Shown piece by piece: positions 1 through 8,300 of a DNA stretch of 9,596 bases. The DNA is from Erysipelotrichaceae bacterium (lineage in GTDB: Bacteria > Bacillota_I > Bacilli_A > Erysipelotrichales > Erysipelotrichaceae): NCBI GenBank assembly GCA_900754715.1, contig CAAEDX010000223.1:1-9596 (forward strand), written 5' to 3'. The notes beneath the pieces were generated by a model. That model did no database searches and had not been told where the DNA came from. It saw nothing but the letters and a program-made list of their open reading frames with translations. Within the stretch, counting starts at the first letter, position 1. Each line of letters starts with the position of its first letter. The position numbers and the translations under genes were made by a program.

Positions 1-786
1 GAAAAGGCAAATGATATGGAGGAAATGCTGACTGACGCAGCCGTTACGGTTGACAGCAACGGCGATATGGCGACTAAAGTCGGCGCCGATCCTAACGGAA
101 TCGGATATGTTTCCCTCTCTACTGATTTTGAGGCAAACAACCTGGCTGCACTGAACTATGAAGGCGTAGCACCGAGCGAAGAGACTGTGCTGGATGGCAC
201 ATACGGCATGCAGCGTCCGTTCTCTTATGTCACTAGAGCAAGCGGAGATTTCGCGGATGACCGTACTGAGCAGCTGGTTGCGGCATTCATCGATTATCTG
301 TGCAACTCTACTGAAGGCATGCAGGTGGTAGCAGATGCTGGCGGAATCGTCGATACGACAAAGTCTACGCCTTGGGAAGAGCTGAAAGCAAATCATCCGA
401 TCGTAAATGAAGACAACTCTGATTTGACGATCCGCACCGCAGGTTCTACTTCTGTAACAGACACGCTGCAGGCTGCGCTGGAGTCTTTCCAGAGCATGGC
501 AGGCAACTTCCAGTTCACGATGAACCAGACAGGTTCCGGTGATGGATACAAGCGTGTTCTCGGTGAAGAGAAAGATGGCGCAAACGCTGCAGATATCGGT
601 TTCGCTTCTCGTGAGTTCGAAGGGGAAGAAGATGTAACTCAGGGAATGGCAAGCGGTCAGTACTGCATCGATGCGGTAGTCGCAGTCATCAGCGCAGACA
701 ACACCTTTGGTATAACGGATCTGACGGCAGACCAGATCAAAGGAATCTTCAGCGGTGAGATCACTGCCTGGGGCGATCTGCAGTAA
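1..786 (+). CDS. pstS: Phosphate ABC transporter substrate-binding protein PstS (3' part, tandem-domain form)
   Basis: The 5' end lies outside the window; the frame is open from base 1 and 261 residues are visible. PstS is the extracellular phosphate-binding protein that feeds the PstCAB transporter. Visible residues 1 to about 135 match the second half of a PstS domain: a GIGYVSLS strand, a stretch resembling YEGVAPSEETVLDGTYGMQR, then RPFSYVTR and an STEG helix. After a short linker, residue 142 onward starts a second binding-protein domain: AGSTS (147-151), TGSGDG (177-182), DIGFASRE (198-205), D224, and QIKGIFSGEITAW (245-257). The protein stops four residues later, where a normal domain would cross into lobe 2, so the second domain has only lobe 1. 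The stop is followed 23 bases later by a perfect hairpin, so no remnant of a lost lobe follows. pstC, pstA and pstB downstream confirm the role. The PstS assignment is firm; the meaning of the half domain is unknown. Confidence 0.92.
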   Translation, partial: EKANDMEEMLTDAAVTVDSNGDMATKVGADPNGIGYVSLSTDFEANNLAALNYEGVAPSEETVLDGTYGMQRPFSYVTRASGDFADDRTEQLVAAFIDYLCNSTEGMQVVADAGGIVDTTKSTPWEELKANHPIVNEDNSDLTIRTAGSTSVTDTLQAALESFQSMAGNFQFTMNQTGSGDGYKRVLGEEKDGANAADIGFASREFEGEEDVTQGMASGQYCIDAVVAVISADNTFGITDLTADQIKGIFSGEITAWGDLQ

Positions 787-809
787 TCAAACGAGCTTCT
801 GAGATATGC

Positions 810-840
810 AAAAACCTTAGCAGAGCCTGCTAAGGTTTTT
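810..840 (+). terminator. Intra-operon hairpin between pstS and pstC, probable partial terminator
   Basis: A perfect 14-bp inverted repeat (AAAAACCTTAGCAG and its complement) encloses a 3-base AGC loop and ends in a run of five T. It sits 23 bases after the pstS stop and 26 bases before pstC. The A-run/T-run ends make it look like a bidirectional intrinsic terminator. In pst operons such a structure typically lets the binding protein be made in excess over the membrane parts, by partial termination or by protecting the pstS mRNA 3' end. No promoter for pstC is evident after it, so readthrough is inferred. Confidence 0.8.
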
Positions 841-866
841 CTGGGAATATGAGATAGGGTGAATAT

Positions 867-1808
867 ATGGAAAAATTAGTAAGACCGCATATCAGCAAAG
901 AAAAGAACCAACAGAAGATGCGCAAGGACGCGATCTTAAAGGGCATTTTCCGTATCGCTGCCGTCATTTCAGGCGGTGCGATCGCTGTAATCGTGCTGTT
1001 TGTCTTCCTGCGCGGCGTTCAGCCGTTTTTGCCAGGATACGCAAATGGCCAAGTGAATTTCATTGATTTTTTGTTTGGCACGACCTGGCGTCAGGATCAG
1101 GGGGTCTATGGCGCTGGATTCATCATCATCAATACGCTGATCACTTCATTCGGCGCGTTGATCATTTCTTTCCCGATCAGTGTGCTGACTGCACTGTTCA
1201 TCGTCAAGATCGCTCCCAAATGGCTTGCTAAGATCATGACTGCCATCGTGGAAATGCTCGCGAGCATTCCGTCGGTCGTCTACGGTGTCTTCGCTGCCGG
1301 TGCCATCACGACGATGGTCGTGGCGCTGGCTGGCGCATTTGGCATGACGACCGCAGGCGGAAACTCGCTGCTCGCTGTCATCTTGCTGCTGGCCATCATG
1401 ATCTTCCCGACGATCACTTCCATGAGCATCACGGCCATCAGTTCGGTGGATCGCGCTTTGGAAGAGGGCAGCCTGGCGTTAGGCGCAACAAAGACCCAGA
1501 CGAACTTCAAGGTCGTCTTGATCGCTGCTAAATCCGGTATCTTTGCCGGTGCGATCCTGGGCATCGGCCGCGCGTTTGGTGAAGCGACCGCCGTAGCGAT
1601 GGTTGCCGGAAACAAGATGTTCGGACCAACATTCGACTTATTTGACATCACGCGAACTTTGACGAGCACGATGCTCTCTGGATTGAAGGAGACGACCGGA
1701 TTGGATTATGATATCCGTTTCTCCGTCGGTCTGGTGCTGATGGTCGTGATCCTGGTGTCTAACTTCCTGTTGAACCTGGCCAAGAAGAAAGTGGGTAATA
1801 TGTCATGA
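867..1808 (+). CDS. pstC: Phosphate ABC transporter permease PstC
   Basis: This is one of the two inner-membrane channel subunits of the Pst phosphate importer. The protein has 313 residues, the usual size for PstC. A basic cytoplasmic N-terminus (1-29) precedes TM1 (about 30-49), then an external loop containing FIDFLFGTTWR (65-75), followed by five further hydrophobic segments (about 84-113, 124-158, 166-191, 218-245, 283-305). The family hallmarks are ASIPSVVYG (132-140), the EAA-type cytoplasmic loop EEGSLALGATKTQTNFKVVL (199-218) that docks on the ATPase, and GIGRAFGEATAV (232-243). The ATG at 867 is preceded by AGGGTG with suitable spacing. The 3' end overlaps pstA by four bases (ATGA), which suggests translational coupling and matched stoichiometry. 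Assignment over PstA rests on the N-terminal region, the GRAFGE motif and the gene order. Confidence 0.95.
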   Translation: MEKLVRPHISKEKNQQKMRKDAILKGIFRIAAVISGGAIAVIVLFVFLRGVQPFLPGYANGQVNFIDFLFGTTWRQDQGVYGAGFIIINTLITSFGALIISFPISVLTALFIVKIAPKWLAKIMTAIVEMLASIPSVVYGVFAAGAITTMVVALAGAFGMTTAGGNSLLAVILLLAIMIFPTITSMSITAISSVDRALEEGSLALGATKTQTNFKVVLIAAKSGIFAGAILGIGRAFGEATAVAMVAGNKMFGPTFDLFDITRTLTSTMLSGLKETTGLDYDIRFSVGLVLMVVILVSNFLLNLAKKKVGNMS

Positions 1809-3046
1809 AGATCAAAGCGGGAAATCACGGAAAGCGTAAGTTTTATGATGGCGCGCTTCAGGGCGTTACATATCTTTCCAGCGGCATATCGGTCATCGTA
1901 CTGGTCGCCTTGTTTGTGTTTATCTTTACCAGAGGCTGGTCTTCCATCAATATGGATCTGATCATGAACAACTATTGGTCAGAGAATTATACGGTGGAGA
2001 CTATCTCACAGAGCGACGGACAGACGTTTGAGCGTCCGGCTGATCTGAGCGAAGAAGCTTATTTTTCCGAAAAATGGGGAATTGCTTTCGTCGATCATGT
2101 TGATGCACACAAAGATGAGATGATTCTGGTAGAATATATAGATGAGAACTCCCCGCTGTACGCGCTGAGCAATGTGAGCGTGCGTAATAACCCACAGGAC
2201 TTTACGCTGCAGGTAGGCATGCAGGTGTCCAGGCTTCAGTATCATGATGCGCAAGGCAATGTCGGACTTGGCGGCGGCATCATGGGACAGACTGCGGAGC
2301 AGTTGGCGCAGATGCTGGATGATAATGCGGCCACGGTAGACTCCATGTATATTCAGACGACTGGCGGCGGTATCCGCGGCTCGATCATCTCCACGGTATA
2401 TCTGTTGCTGGTATCCATGGTGATCGCTCTGCCGATCGGCATAGCGAGCGCTGTCTATCTCAATGAATATGCGAAAAAGAGCAAATTCAATATGCTGCTG
2501 CGCAGCGGTATCGAAACACTGACCGGTGTGCCGAGCATCGTTTTTGGCCTGATGGGCGTCACGGTGCTGTTCCCGGTGACCCAGGTGTTCGGCGCCACGA
2601 CCACCAGTATCTTGCTGGGTGGTCTGACCATGGCCATCATCTTGCTGCCGACCATCATCCGCTCCACTGAGGAAGCATTGCTGGTCGTTCCGCAGCATCT
2701 GCGTGACGCTTCTCTCTCAGTAGGCGCGAATCAGTCGCAGACGATCTTTAAGATCGTACTGCCTTGCGCGGTGCCTGGCATCCTGACCGGTGTGCTGCTG
2801 GGCATCGGACGTGTCATCGGTGAATCCGCCGCCCTGATCTATACGATGGGCACCTTCATCAATGACTCTCCGACGCTGTTGAGCCAGGGTACATCGCTGG
2901 CTGTGCAGATCTGGAGCATCATGAGCGGCGAGCAGCCGAACTATGAGCTGGCCTGCGCCATTTCCATCATCATTCTGGTCTTTGTGCTGATTCTGAACTT
3001 TGCCGTTAAGGTCATCAGCAAGAGATTCTCTAAGGCTTGGTATTAG
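1805..3046 (+). CDS. pstA: Phosphate ABC transporter permease PstA with large extracytoplasmic insert
   Basis: This is the second channel subunit of the Pst importer. At 413 residues it is over 100 longer than the usual PstA of about 280-300. TM1 spans about 22-43. The permease core resumes at [19 protein letters not shown] (187-205) and continues with [13 protein letters not shown] (211-223), [11 protein letters not shown] (241-251), the EAA loop [20 protein letters not shown] (298-317), [12 protein letters not shown] (333-344) and a last TM at about 383-405. The extra length is a soluble stretch at about 55-188 between TM1 and TM2, predicted to face outside. Within it, [29 protein letters not shown], the helix TAEQLAQML and MYIQTTGGG follow the order of a PDZ domain. 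That is a reading by eye, not a search result. The start codon overlaps the pstC stop, and pstB follows after 11 bases. Confidence 0.94.
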   Translation: MKIKAGNHGKRKFYDGALQGVTYLSSGISVIVLVALFVFIFTRGWSSINMDLIMNNYWSENYTVETISQSDGQTFERPADLSEEAYFSEKWGIAFVDHVDAHKDEMILVEYIDENSPLYALSNVSVRNNPQDFTLQVGMQVSRLQYHDAQGNVGLGGGIMGQTAEQLAQMLDDNAATVDSMYIQTTGGGIRGSIISTVYLLLVSMVIALPIGIASAVYLNEYAKKSKFNMLLRSGIETLTGVPSIVFGLMGVTVLFPVTQVFGATTTSILLGGLTMAIILLPTIIRSTEEALLVVPQHLRDASLSVGANQSQTIFKIVLPCAVPGILTGVLLGIGRVIGESAALIYTMGTFINDSPTLLSQGTSLAVQIWSIMSGEQPNYELACAISIIILVFVLILNFAVKVISKRFSKAWY

Positions 3047-3050
3047 GAGG
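3045..3050 (+). promoter_or_regulatory. Ribosome-binding site that sets the pstB start
   Basis: AGGAGG overlaps the last bases of the pstA stop codon and lies 7 bases before the ATG at 3058. An in-frame ATG at 3037 lies upstream of this site, inside pstA, and has no comparable site. Translation of pstB from 3058 is therefore preferred. Confidence 0.8.
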
Positions 3051-3057
3051 TAGCATA

Positions 3058-3816
3058 ATGGAGAACATTATTTTTGAGGTAAACCATCTGGATCTGTTCT
3101 ATGGCGAAAAGCAGGCGCTGATGGATCTGAACATGAAAATTGAAAAAAACGCGATCACTGCGCTGATCGGGCCGTCCGGCTGCGGAAAATCCACGTTTCT
3201 GAGATGCCTGAACCGCATGAACGATCTGATCGACGGCTGCCGTGTCGAAGGTGAGATCCTGATCGAAGGCAAAGATATGTACAAAGGCGACATGAATGTC
3301 GTGGATCTGCGCACTCGCGTAGGCATGGTGTTCCAGAAACCAAATCCATTCCCGATGTCGATCTTTGATAACATCGCGTATGGACCGCGCTGCCAGGGCA
3401 TCAAGGATAAGAAGGTGCTCTCGCAGATCGTCGAGCAGTCATTGCAGCGCGCGGCACTGTGGGATGAGGTCAAGGATCGTCTCAAGGACAGCGCTTATGG
3501 TCTTTCTGGCGGTCAGCAGCAGCGTCTGTGCATCGCTCGCGCGATCGCTATGGAACCGGAAGTCATCCTGATGGATGAGCCGACCTCTGCGCTGGACCCG
3601 ATCTCTACCAATAAGATCGAAGAGCTGGCCATCGAGCTGAAGAAGGACTATACGATCGTCATCGTCACCCATAACATGCAGCAGGCTGCCCGTGTCAGCG
3701 ACTATACCGCATTCTTCCTGCTGGGAGAAATGGTGGAATTTGACAAAACAAGCGTGATCTTCCAGAATCCGAAGGATAAGCGCACGGAAGATTACATCAC
3801 CGGAAGATTTGGATAA
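3058..3816 (+). CDS. pstB: Phosphate ABC transporter ATP-binding protein PstB
   Basis: This is the cytoplasmic ATPase that powers phosphate import through PstC/PstA (252 residues, normal length). Visible motifs are the A-loop tyrosine near Y15, Walker A GPSGCGKS (38-45), and the PstB-typical [12 protein letters not shown] directly after it. The Q-loop is [16 protein letters not shown], which is diagnostic for PstB over other ABC ATPases. The signature is LSGGQQQR, Walker B is [13 protein letters not shown], and the switch histidine is in VTHNMQQA. The C-terminal [19 protein letters not shown] is also typical of the family. The start at 3058 is chosen from the AGGAGG site 7 bases upstream; starting at 3037 would add seven residues that overlap pstA. 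phoU follows after 17 bases with its own strong ribosome-binding site. Confidence 0.97.
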   Translation: MENIIFEVNHLDLFYGEKQALMDLNMKIEKNAITALIGPSGCGKSTFLRCLNRMNDLIDGCRVEGEILIEGKDMYKGDMNVVDLRTRVGMVFQKPNPFPMSIFDNIAYGPRCQGIKDKKVLSQIVEQSLQRAALWDEVKDRLKDSAYGLSGGQQQRLCIARAIAMEPEVILMDEPTSALDPISTNKIEELAIELKKDYTIVIVTHNMQQAARVSDYTAFFLLGEMVEFDKTSVIFQNPKDKRTEDYITGRFG

Positions 3817-3833
3817 ACAGGAGGCAGTATACT

Positions 3834-4481
3834 ATGATTAGAATTGACGGAAAGCTTTCGCAGATGGAGCAGACGCTCGTAAAGATGGGCAACCGCGTCG
3901 TCGGCATGCACGAATGTGTGTGTGAGGTGCTGGCGGAGCCAAATAAGGAAAGAGAACTGGAGATCATTGCGGCGGATGACCGTATCAACCATATGGAAGA
4001 AGAGATCAATGACCTGGCAATCGAATCACTGGCGCTGCTTGCGCCGGTGGCCAGCGATCTGCGCAAGGTCATCGCGGCCATCAAGATCGCCAGTGAGCTG
4101 GAACGAATCGGTGACTATGCAAAGAACATTTCTAAGTTCCTGATCAAGAATGATCATCTGACAGATATCGTATGTGATTACGCGATCTCTATGGAAAAGG
4201 ATCTCATCGGCATGCTGGAAAAAGCCATGCAGTGCATGGTGGATCAGGATGAAGAGGCGGCTTTTGCCATTCCGGAAAGCGATCATCGCATCAATCAGCA
4301 GATGAAAGATATCCGGGGAAAACTGCTGGGTCAGAATGACATCGATAAGGAGCAGCTCCTGGATGAGCTGTTTGAGATCAGCGCCATGCTGCGCAACATC
4401 GAACGTGCCGGAGATCATGTGAAGAATATCTGTGAGCATATCCTCTACATGATGAAGGGACAACATTACGATTTCGGATAA
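3834..4481 (+). CDS. phoU: Phosphate-specific transport system accessory protein PhoU (canonical copy)
   Basis: PhoU is a cytoplasmic all-helical protein that links Pst activity to the Pho sensor kinase and restrains phosphate uptake. The 215 residues form the usual two three-helix repeats. Each repeat carries an intact metal-ligand motif of the E-x-x-x-D type: E90-D94 in ELERIGDYAKN, and E190-D194 in NIERAGDHVKN, exactly 100 residues apart. The preceding helix has APVASDLRKVIAAIKIASEL (70-89), typical of PhoU. AGGAGG lies 9 bases before the ATG. It is the fifth gene of the pst operon, the usual position. A second, divergent PhoU-family gene follows directly. Confidence 0.94.
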   Translation: MIRIDGKLSQMEQTLVKMGNRVVGMHECVCEVLAEPNKERELEIIAADDRINHMEEEINDLAIESLALLAPVASDLRKVIAAIKIASELERIGDYAKNISKFLIKNDHLTDIVCDYAISMEKDLIGMLEKAMQCMVDQDEEAAFAIPESDHRINQQMKDIRGKLLGQNDIDKEQLLDELFEISAMLRNIERAGDHVKNICEHILYMMKGQHYDFG

Positions 4482-4506
4482 TCATGAAAGATCCGGCTGT
4501 CCGGCA

Positions 4507-4513
4507 AGGAGGG
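4507..4513 (+). promoter_or_regulatory. Ribosome-binding site that argues for a TTG start of the second phoU gene
   Basis: AGGAGGG lies 6-7 bases before an in-frame TTG at 4520. It directly abuts an in-frame ATG at 4514, which is too close to use. The far upstream ATG at 4484 has no Shine-Dalgarno match in front of it. PhoU-like similarity also begins only at about the TTG. Confidence 0.6.
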
Positions 4514-4519
4514 ATGGCA

Positions 4520-5134
4520 TTGAATCTGGAAATTCGAACCGAACGGCTGACCAACAGCGTCGTGTCGATGTGCGAGACGTTGTGCAGCCAGCATGAGATC
4601 TGCATTCAGATGCTGGAACGCAAAGAGTATCAGACCGCATATAAAGTGATGAAGAAAGAACAGCGGATCAGCCGCATGGCCGAAATGATCAATCATCAGG
4701 TCATGGAGCTCATGCCGCTGGTGCAGCCAGTGCCAGCTACGCTGCGTCGGCTGCTCGTCTCTTCTCATGTCTCGTTCGAACTGCTTCACATGCGAAGCAG
4801 TGCTCGAGCCGCGGCGGAATTCGCAGATAGCTGTGAGGATGAAGAGCTGCGCATCTATGTAGAAGAACTAGAGCGCTCTTTGATCCTGACGCTGCGGGTG
4901 GTCATCGGCATGTATGACCGCGATTCATTGGATGATATGAAGACCGCGGCGCAGCGCATCGCGATGACCGAGAGCATCATCGGTGAGTTTACCCGGATGA
5001 CGAATGCGGAGAGCACATGGCCGCAGCTGACCGAAAGCATCCGGCAGATGCTATGCGGAATCCGCAATATCTGCGAGGATGTGTCCTATCTGTGCACGGG
5101 AGAAATCAAAGAAACATCAGAATTGAGAAGCTGA
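4520..5134 (+). CDS. Divergent PhoU-family protein (second copy, metal ligands lost)
   Basis: The 204-residue protein (216 if started at ATG 4484) is a PhoU paralogue. It is mostly helical, and LVQPVPATLRRLLVSSHVSFEL (about 67-88) aligns without gaps to LLAPVASDLRKVIAAIKIASEL of the upstream PhoU. However, both metal-binding motifs are gone. By position E90 and D94 of PhoU become L89 and S93 here, and E190 and D194 become R182 and E186. It is also unusually rich in Met and Cys. The start is taken as TTG because of the AGGAGGG site before it. The gap to phoU is 38 bases and the terminator begins inside its last codons, so it is the last gene of the operon. It may bind PhoU or PstB as a non-metal partner, or act as an independent adaptor; that is inference. 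It reads as an intact, constrained gene rather than a pseudogene. Confidence 0.8.
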   Translation: MNLEIRTERLTNSVVSMCETLCSQHEICIQMLERKEYQTAYKVMKKEQRISRMAEMINHQVMELMPLVQPVPATLRRLLVSSHVSFELLHMRSSARAAAEFADSCEDEELRIYVEELERSLILTLRVVIGMYDRDSLDDMKTAAQRIAMTESIIGEFTRMTNAESTWPQLTESIRQMLCGIRNICEDVSYLCTGEIKETSELRS

Positions 5135-5154
5135 GGATCCGGCTTCTCTTTTTT
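5125..5154 (+). terminator. Intrinsic terminator of the pst-phoU operon
   Basis: GAGAAGC (5125-5131) pairs with GCTTCTC (5142-5148) across a 10-base loop, followed directly by six T. The left arm lies within the final codons of the second phoU gene and the stop codon starts the loop. This separates the phosphate operon from the glycosidase gene downstream. Confidence 0.85.
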
Positions 5155-5241
5155 AGGTGAAATGAACCTTTTTCATAAATATGGAAAATATTGATAGAAA
5201 TATCGAAGAAAATGTGTTAGTCTGATTGTGAATGTGAGGGG
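5155..5241 (+). promoter_or_regulatory. AT-rich region presumed to hold the glycosidase promoter
   Basis: Since a terminator lies just before it, the downstream gene should have its own promoter here. The stretch is AT-rich. TTGATA at 5191-5196 could be a -35 box, but the best -10 candidates near 5215-5223 (such as TTAGTCT) match the consensus only weakly. An ATATT/AATAT dyad (5188-5192 with 5199-5203) surrounds it. I cannot place a transcription start. Confidence 0.3.
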
Positions 5242-5280
5242 TTTCTGAAAACGCTTTTTGCCTGTTTGAAGCGTCAGAAA
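5242..5280 (+). promoter_or_regulatory. Leader hairpin before the GH84 gene
   Basis: TTTCTG (5242-5247) plus ACGCTT (5251-5256) are exactly complementary to AAGCGT (5269-5274) plus CAGAAA (5275-5280). This gives a 12-bp stem with an AAA bulge on the 5' arm and a 12-base loop. It ends 12 bases before the AAAGGAGG site (5293-5300) of the glycosidase. No T-run follows, so it is not an intrinsic terminator. It could stabilise the mRNA, bind a regulator as DNA or RNA, or be fortuitous. Confidence 0.5.
5246..5259 (+). promoter_or_regulatory. cre-like (CcpA) site upstream of the GH84 gene
   Basis: TGAAAACGCTTTTT matches the catabolite-responsive element consensus TGWAANCGNTNWCA at 9 of 11 specified positions, missing only the final C and A. 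It lies about 50 bases before the start codon, downstream of the presumed promoter. Repression by CcpA blocking the polymerase would fit there. A secreted sugar-releasing enzyme is a typical CcpA target. The site shares bases with a long hairpin, so the match could be partly coincidental. Confidence 0.45.
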
Positions 5281-5307
5281 GATCTTCACGAAAAAGGAGG
5301 AGAATTA

Positions 5308-8300
5308 ATGAAGAAATTTCTGCGTCGGATCTCATTTGGCATCCTGGCGGCGGCAATGGGCGTTTCTCTGCTCAATCTGCCGGTAACCGTCGAGGCAGCG
5401 GGTGAGCAGACCGAGTACCAGATCTATCCGACACCGCATGAGGTCATCTATGGCGACAGTGAGTCTGACTTATCTGATTCTGCTGTGATCGTAGCAGAAG
5501 ATGCCATCGATGAGTATACGGTAAACCGGGCCACTGAAGCGCTGGAAGAATTTGGCATCACTTCTGTGGAGCAGTCCGATACGATGCAGGACGGTGTGAC
5601 CAATGTCCTGCTGGGTGTCTATGGATCTGATGATGTTGTAGACCAGTATTTTGAAGACAATCAGCTGATCGATGATGAGACGCTGTTTGACAAGACCGAT
5701 TCCTATATCCTTTCTGTGGATAACAATGTTATCGCCGTTTTGGGAAAGGATACGGATGCGGCATTCTATGGCATGACGAGTCTGAAGTATATCGGAAAAC
5801 AGGTAGATAACGGCATCGTCCGTGATCTGAAGATCAATGATTATTCAGACGTCGCATTCCGTGGGTTCATCGAGGGCTATTATGGAAATCCATGGTCCAA
5901 TGAAGACCGTGCGGAACTGATGAAGTTCGGCGGCGAATTCAAGATGAATCAGTATATCTTTGCGCCAAAGGACGATCCGTATCACAACAGTCAATGGCGT
6001 ACGCTGTATCCGCAGGAAGAACTGACTGAGATCGCAGAGCTGGCAAAAGTCGGAAATGAGACAAAGTGCCGTTACGTGTGGTCTATCCACCCGTTCATGC
6101 ACAGCGCCTTTAATTTCAACAACTATGAAAATGATCTGGCTGTGATCGAGGCGAAGTTCCAGCAGCTGCTGGATGCGGGCGTACGTCAGTTTGGCGTGCT
6201 CGCTGATGACGCAGCCGGCGTTTCGGTGGAAAACACCAATCGACTGCTCACAGATCTCACCGAGTGGCTGGAAAGCAAGCAGGCTGAGTATGAAGGATTG
6301 AAGACCGATCTGCTGTATTGCCCGTCTGAATATTATTCCTCACCTTCAGTATTGTCTAAATACTCTGTTTTACCAGAAAATGTAAAGGTGATGGCGACCG
6401 GCGGCAAGATCTGGGGCGAGGTTGCCCGTGACTATGGTGCCAACTTCACTGAGCAGGTAGAGCGCCCGACATACATGTGGACCAACTGGCCTTGCACCGA
6501 CAACAGCAAGAACCACCTGATCATGGGCGGCTACACGACTTTCCTGCACACGGATGTCGAGCCGGGCACTTATCAGGGCATCGTGCTGAACCCGATGCAG
6601 CAGTCTGAGCCTTCCAAGGTAGCGATCTTCGGCAATGCGGAATTCGCATGGAACATGTGGGAGAGCGAAGAGAAGGCCAATGAAGTATGGAACGATGCCT
6701 TCTCTTATGTAGATCATCTGGATGGTGAAGAAACAGCGGCATCCAATGCGCTGCGTGAGCTGAGCAAGCACATGATCAACCAGAACATGGATACGCGTGT
6801 CACTGCCCTGGATGAGTCAGTCGAGCTGGCGCCGAAGCTGGATGCGTTCCTGGAGAAAGTAGAAGCTGGAACGAGCGCCGTTGCGGATGCCGAGGCATTG
6901 ATCGATGAATTCCAGATCATCAAGGATGCCGCAGTGACCTATGAGTCATCTTATGGCAATGCACGTACTTATGAGCAGATCCAGTACTGGATCAACAGCG
7001 CGAAGGATACGGCAGATGCCGCAATCGCTCTGTTGAATGGGTACATCGCATATGAGGAAGGAAACAATGCGGACGTGTGGACATATTATTCCAACGCGCA
7101 GACAAGTTTTGAAAACTCTCAGACATATGGATTCTGGTATGTGGATCATACTGAATACGCTGAATTCGGCGTACAGCACATCGTGCCGTTCGTAGAAGAC
7201 ATGATGACGGATCTCGCATCTAAAGTATCCGGCATCGTGGATCCGACGGCGATCGTGCAGCGCTACATCACCAACCGTGCCGACAACCCGGGCGGTGATG
7301 AAGAAAATGTATTTGATGGCAGTGATTCCACTTATATTACATATTCCAGCCCGAACAGCATCGCTGTCGGCGAATATGTCGGTGTGATGTACAACCGTGC
7401 CATCACGGTAAATTCCATCGAATTCAAGATGGGTAACACGAATCTGCGAGATACGTTCACTTCCGCGAAGCTGCAGTACACTGCAGATGGTTCTGAATGG
7501 ATCGATATCGAAGGCAGTGAATATACCGACAACCGTTCCGAGATCAGCATGGATGGTCTGGATATCGAAGCTAGAGGTATCCGCCTGATCGCAACTGATG
7601 TCAGAACAAACACTTGGCTGAGCGTGCGCGAGATCAACATCAATGACCGCAACAATACGAGCAGCGATACGCCGAGCGGCGGAGATATCGCGGTAACACC
7701 GTATAACAGCGGCTGGGATATCTATCAGGGCGCTGCCGGCAACCTGACAGACGGCAATGACGGCACTTATGTCTGGTATGATCCAGGAAATATCAGCGGC
7801 GGCGATCACAGCAACGCTGGTGAATACTTCGGTATGGACGCTGGTTCTGTCGTCAATGTCGGCACCGTTCGTTTCGTTGTCGGCGCAAGCGGTAGCGTAG
7901 ATAAATGGACAAGCTACCATATGGAATACTCCGTTGACGGTCAGTCTTGGACGACGGTCGCAAGCTACACCGGCGCATCAAGCGGACAGGATATCATCGA
8001 AGAAGATCTCGGCGGCGTGGAAGCGCGCTATGTGCGTCTGGTCAATGACCAGCAAGTCGCGAAATGGATCTGCTTCTCTGAAATGAGCATGACCGACGCG
8101 AACTATAAGACCACGGATTATACGTATACTAACAGTGATGCGTGCACGACGATCGGCAATGACCATACCCTGTCTTCTACTTCTCTGGAAGCAACAGAGG
8201 GCATCACGCTGCAGCCGGGCGAATACGTAGGTATCCAGCTGGAGCGCATCAAGGAGATCGAAAGCATCGATGTCGATGTGACGACTGACGCTTTGACGCT

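Noticed and set aside
787..866. Frameshifted remainder of the second PstS domain after the stop
   Set aside because: Only 23 bases separate the stop from the hairpin and no frame there continues a binding-protein lobe, so the short end looks genuine.
2006..2698. Minus-strand open frame of 230 codons opposite pstA
   Set aside because: It is His/Gln/Arg-rich, has no recognisable domain and no good ribosome-binding site considered convincing, and it is opposite a clearly constrained permease gene.
3037..3057. Upstream ATG as start of pstB
   Set aside because: It lies inside pstA and upstream of the AGGAGG site. PstB similarity begins after the ATG at 3058.
4484..4519. ATG 4484 as start of the second phoU gene
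   Set aside because: There is no Shine-Dalgarno match upstream and the extra residues do not resemble a PhoU N-terminus. The possibility is kept open in the gene entry.
5188..5203. ATATT/AATAT dyad as an operator
   Set aside because: Five-base arms of A and T in an AT-rich stretch are expected by chance.
6946..7920. Long minus-strand open frame of about 324 codons, and similar ones at 7978-8781 and 8857-9393
   Set aside because: They lie entirely antisense to the GH84 gene. Their products are monotonous Ile/Arg/Asp/Val strings with no family motif, and they arise from the GAT/ATC-rich codon use of the sense frame.
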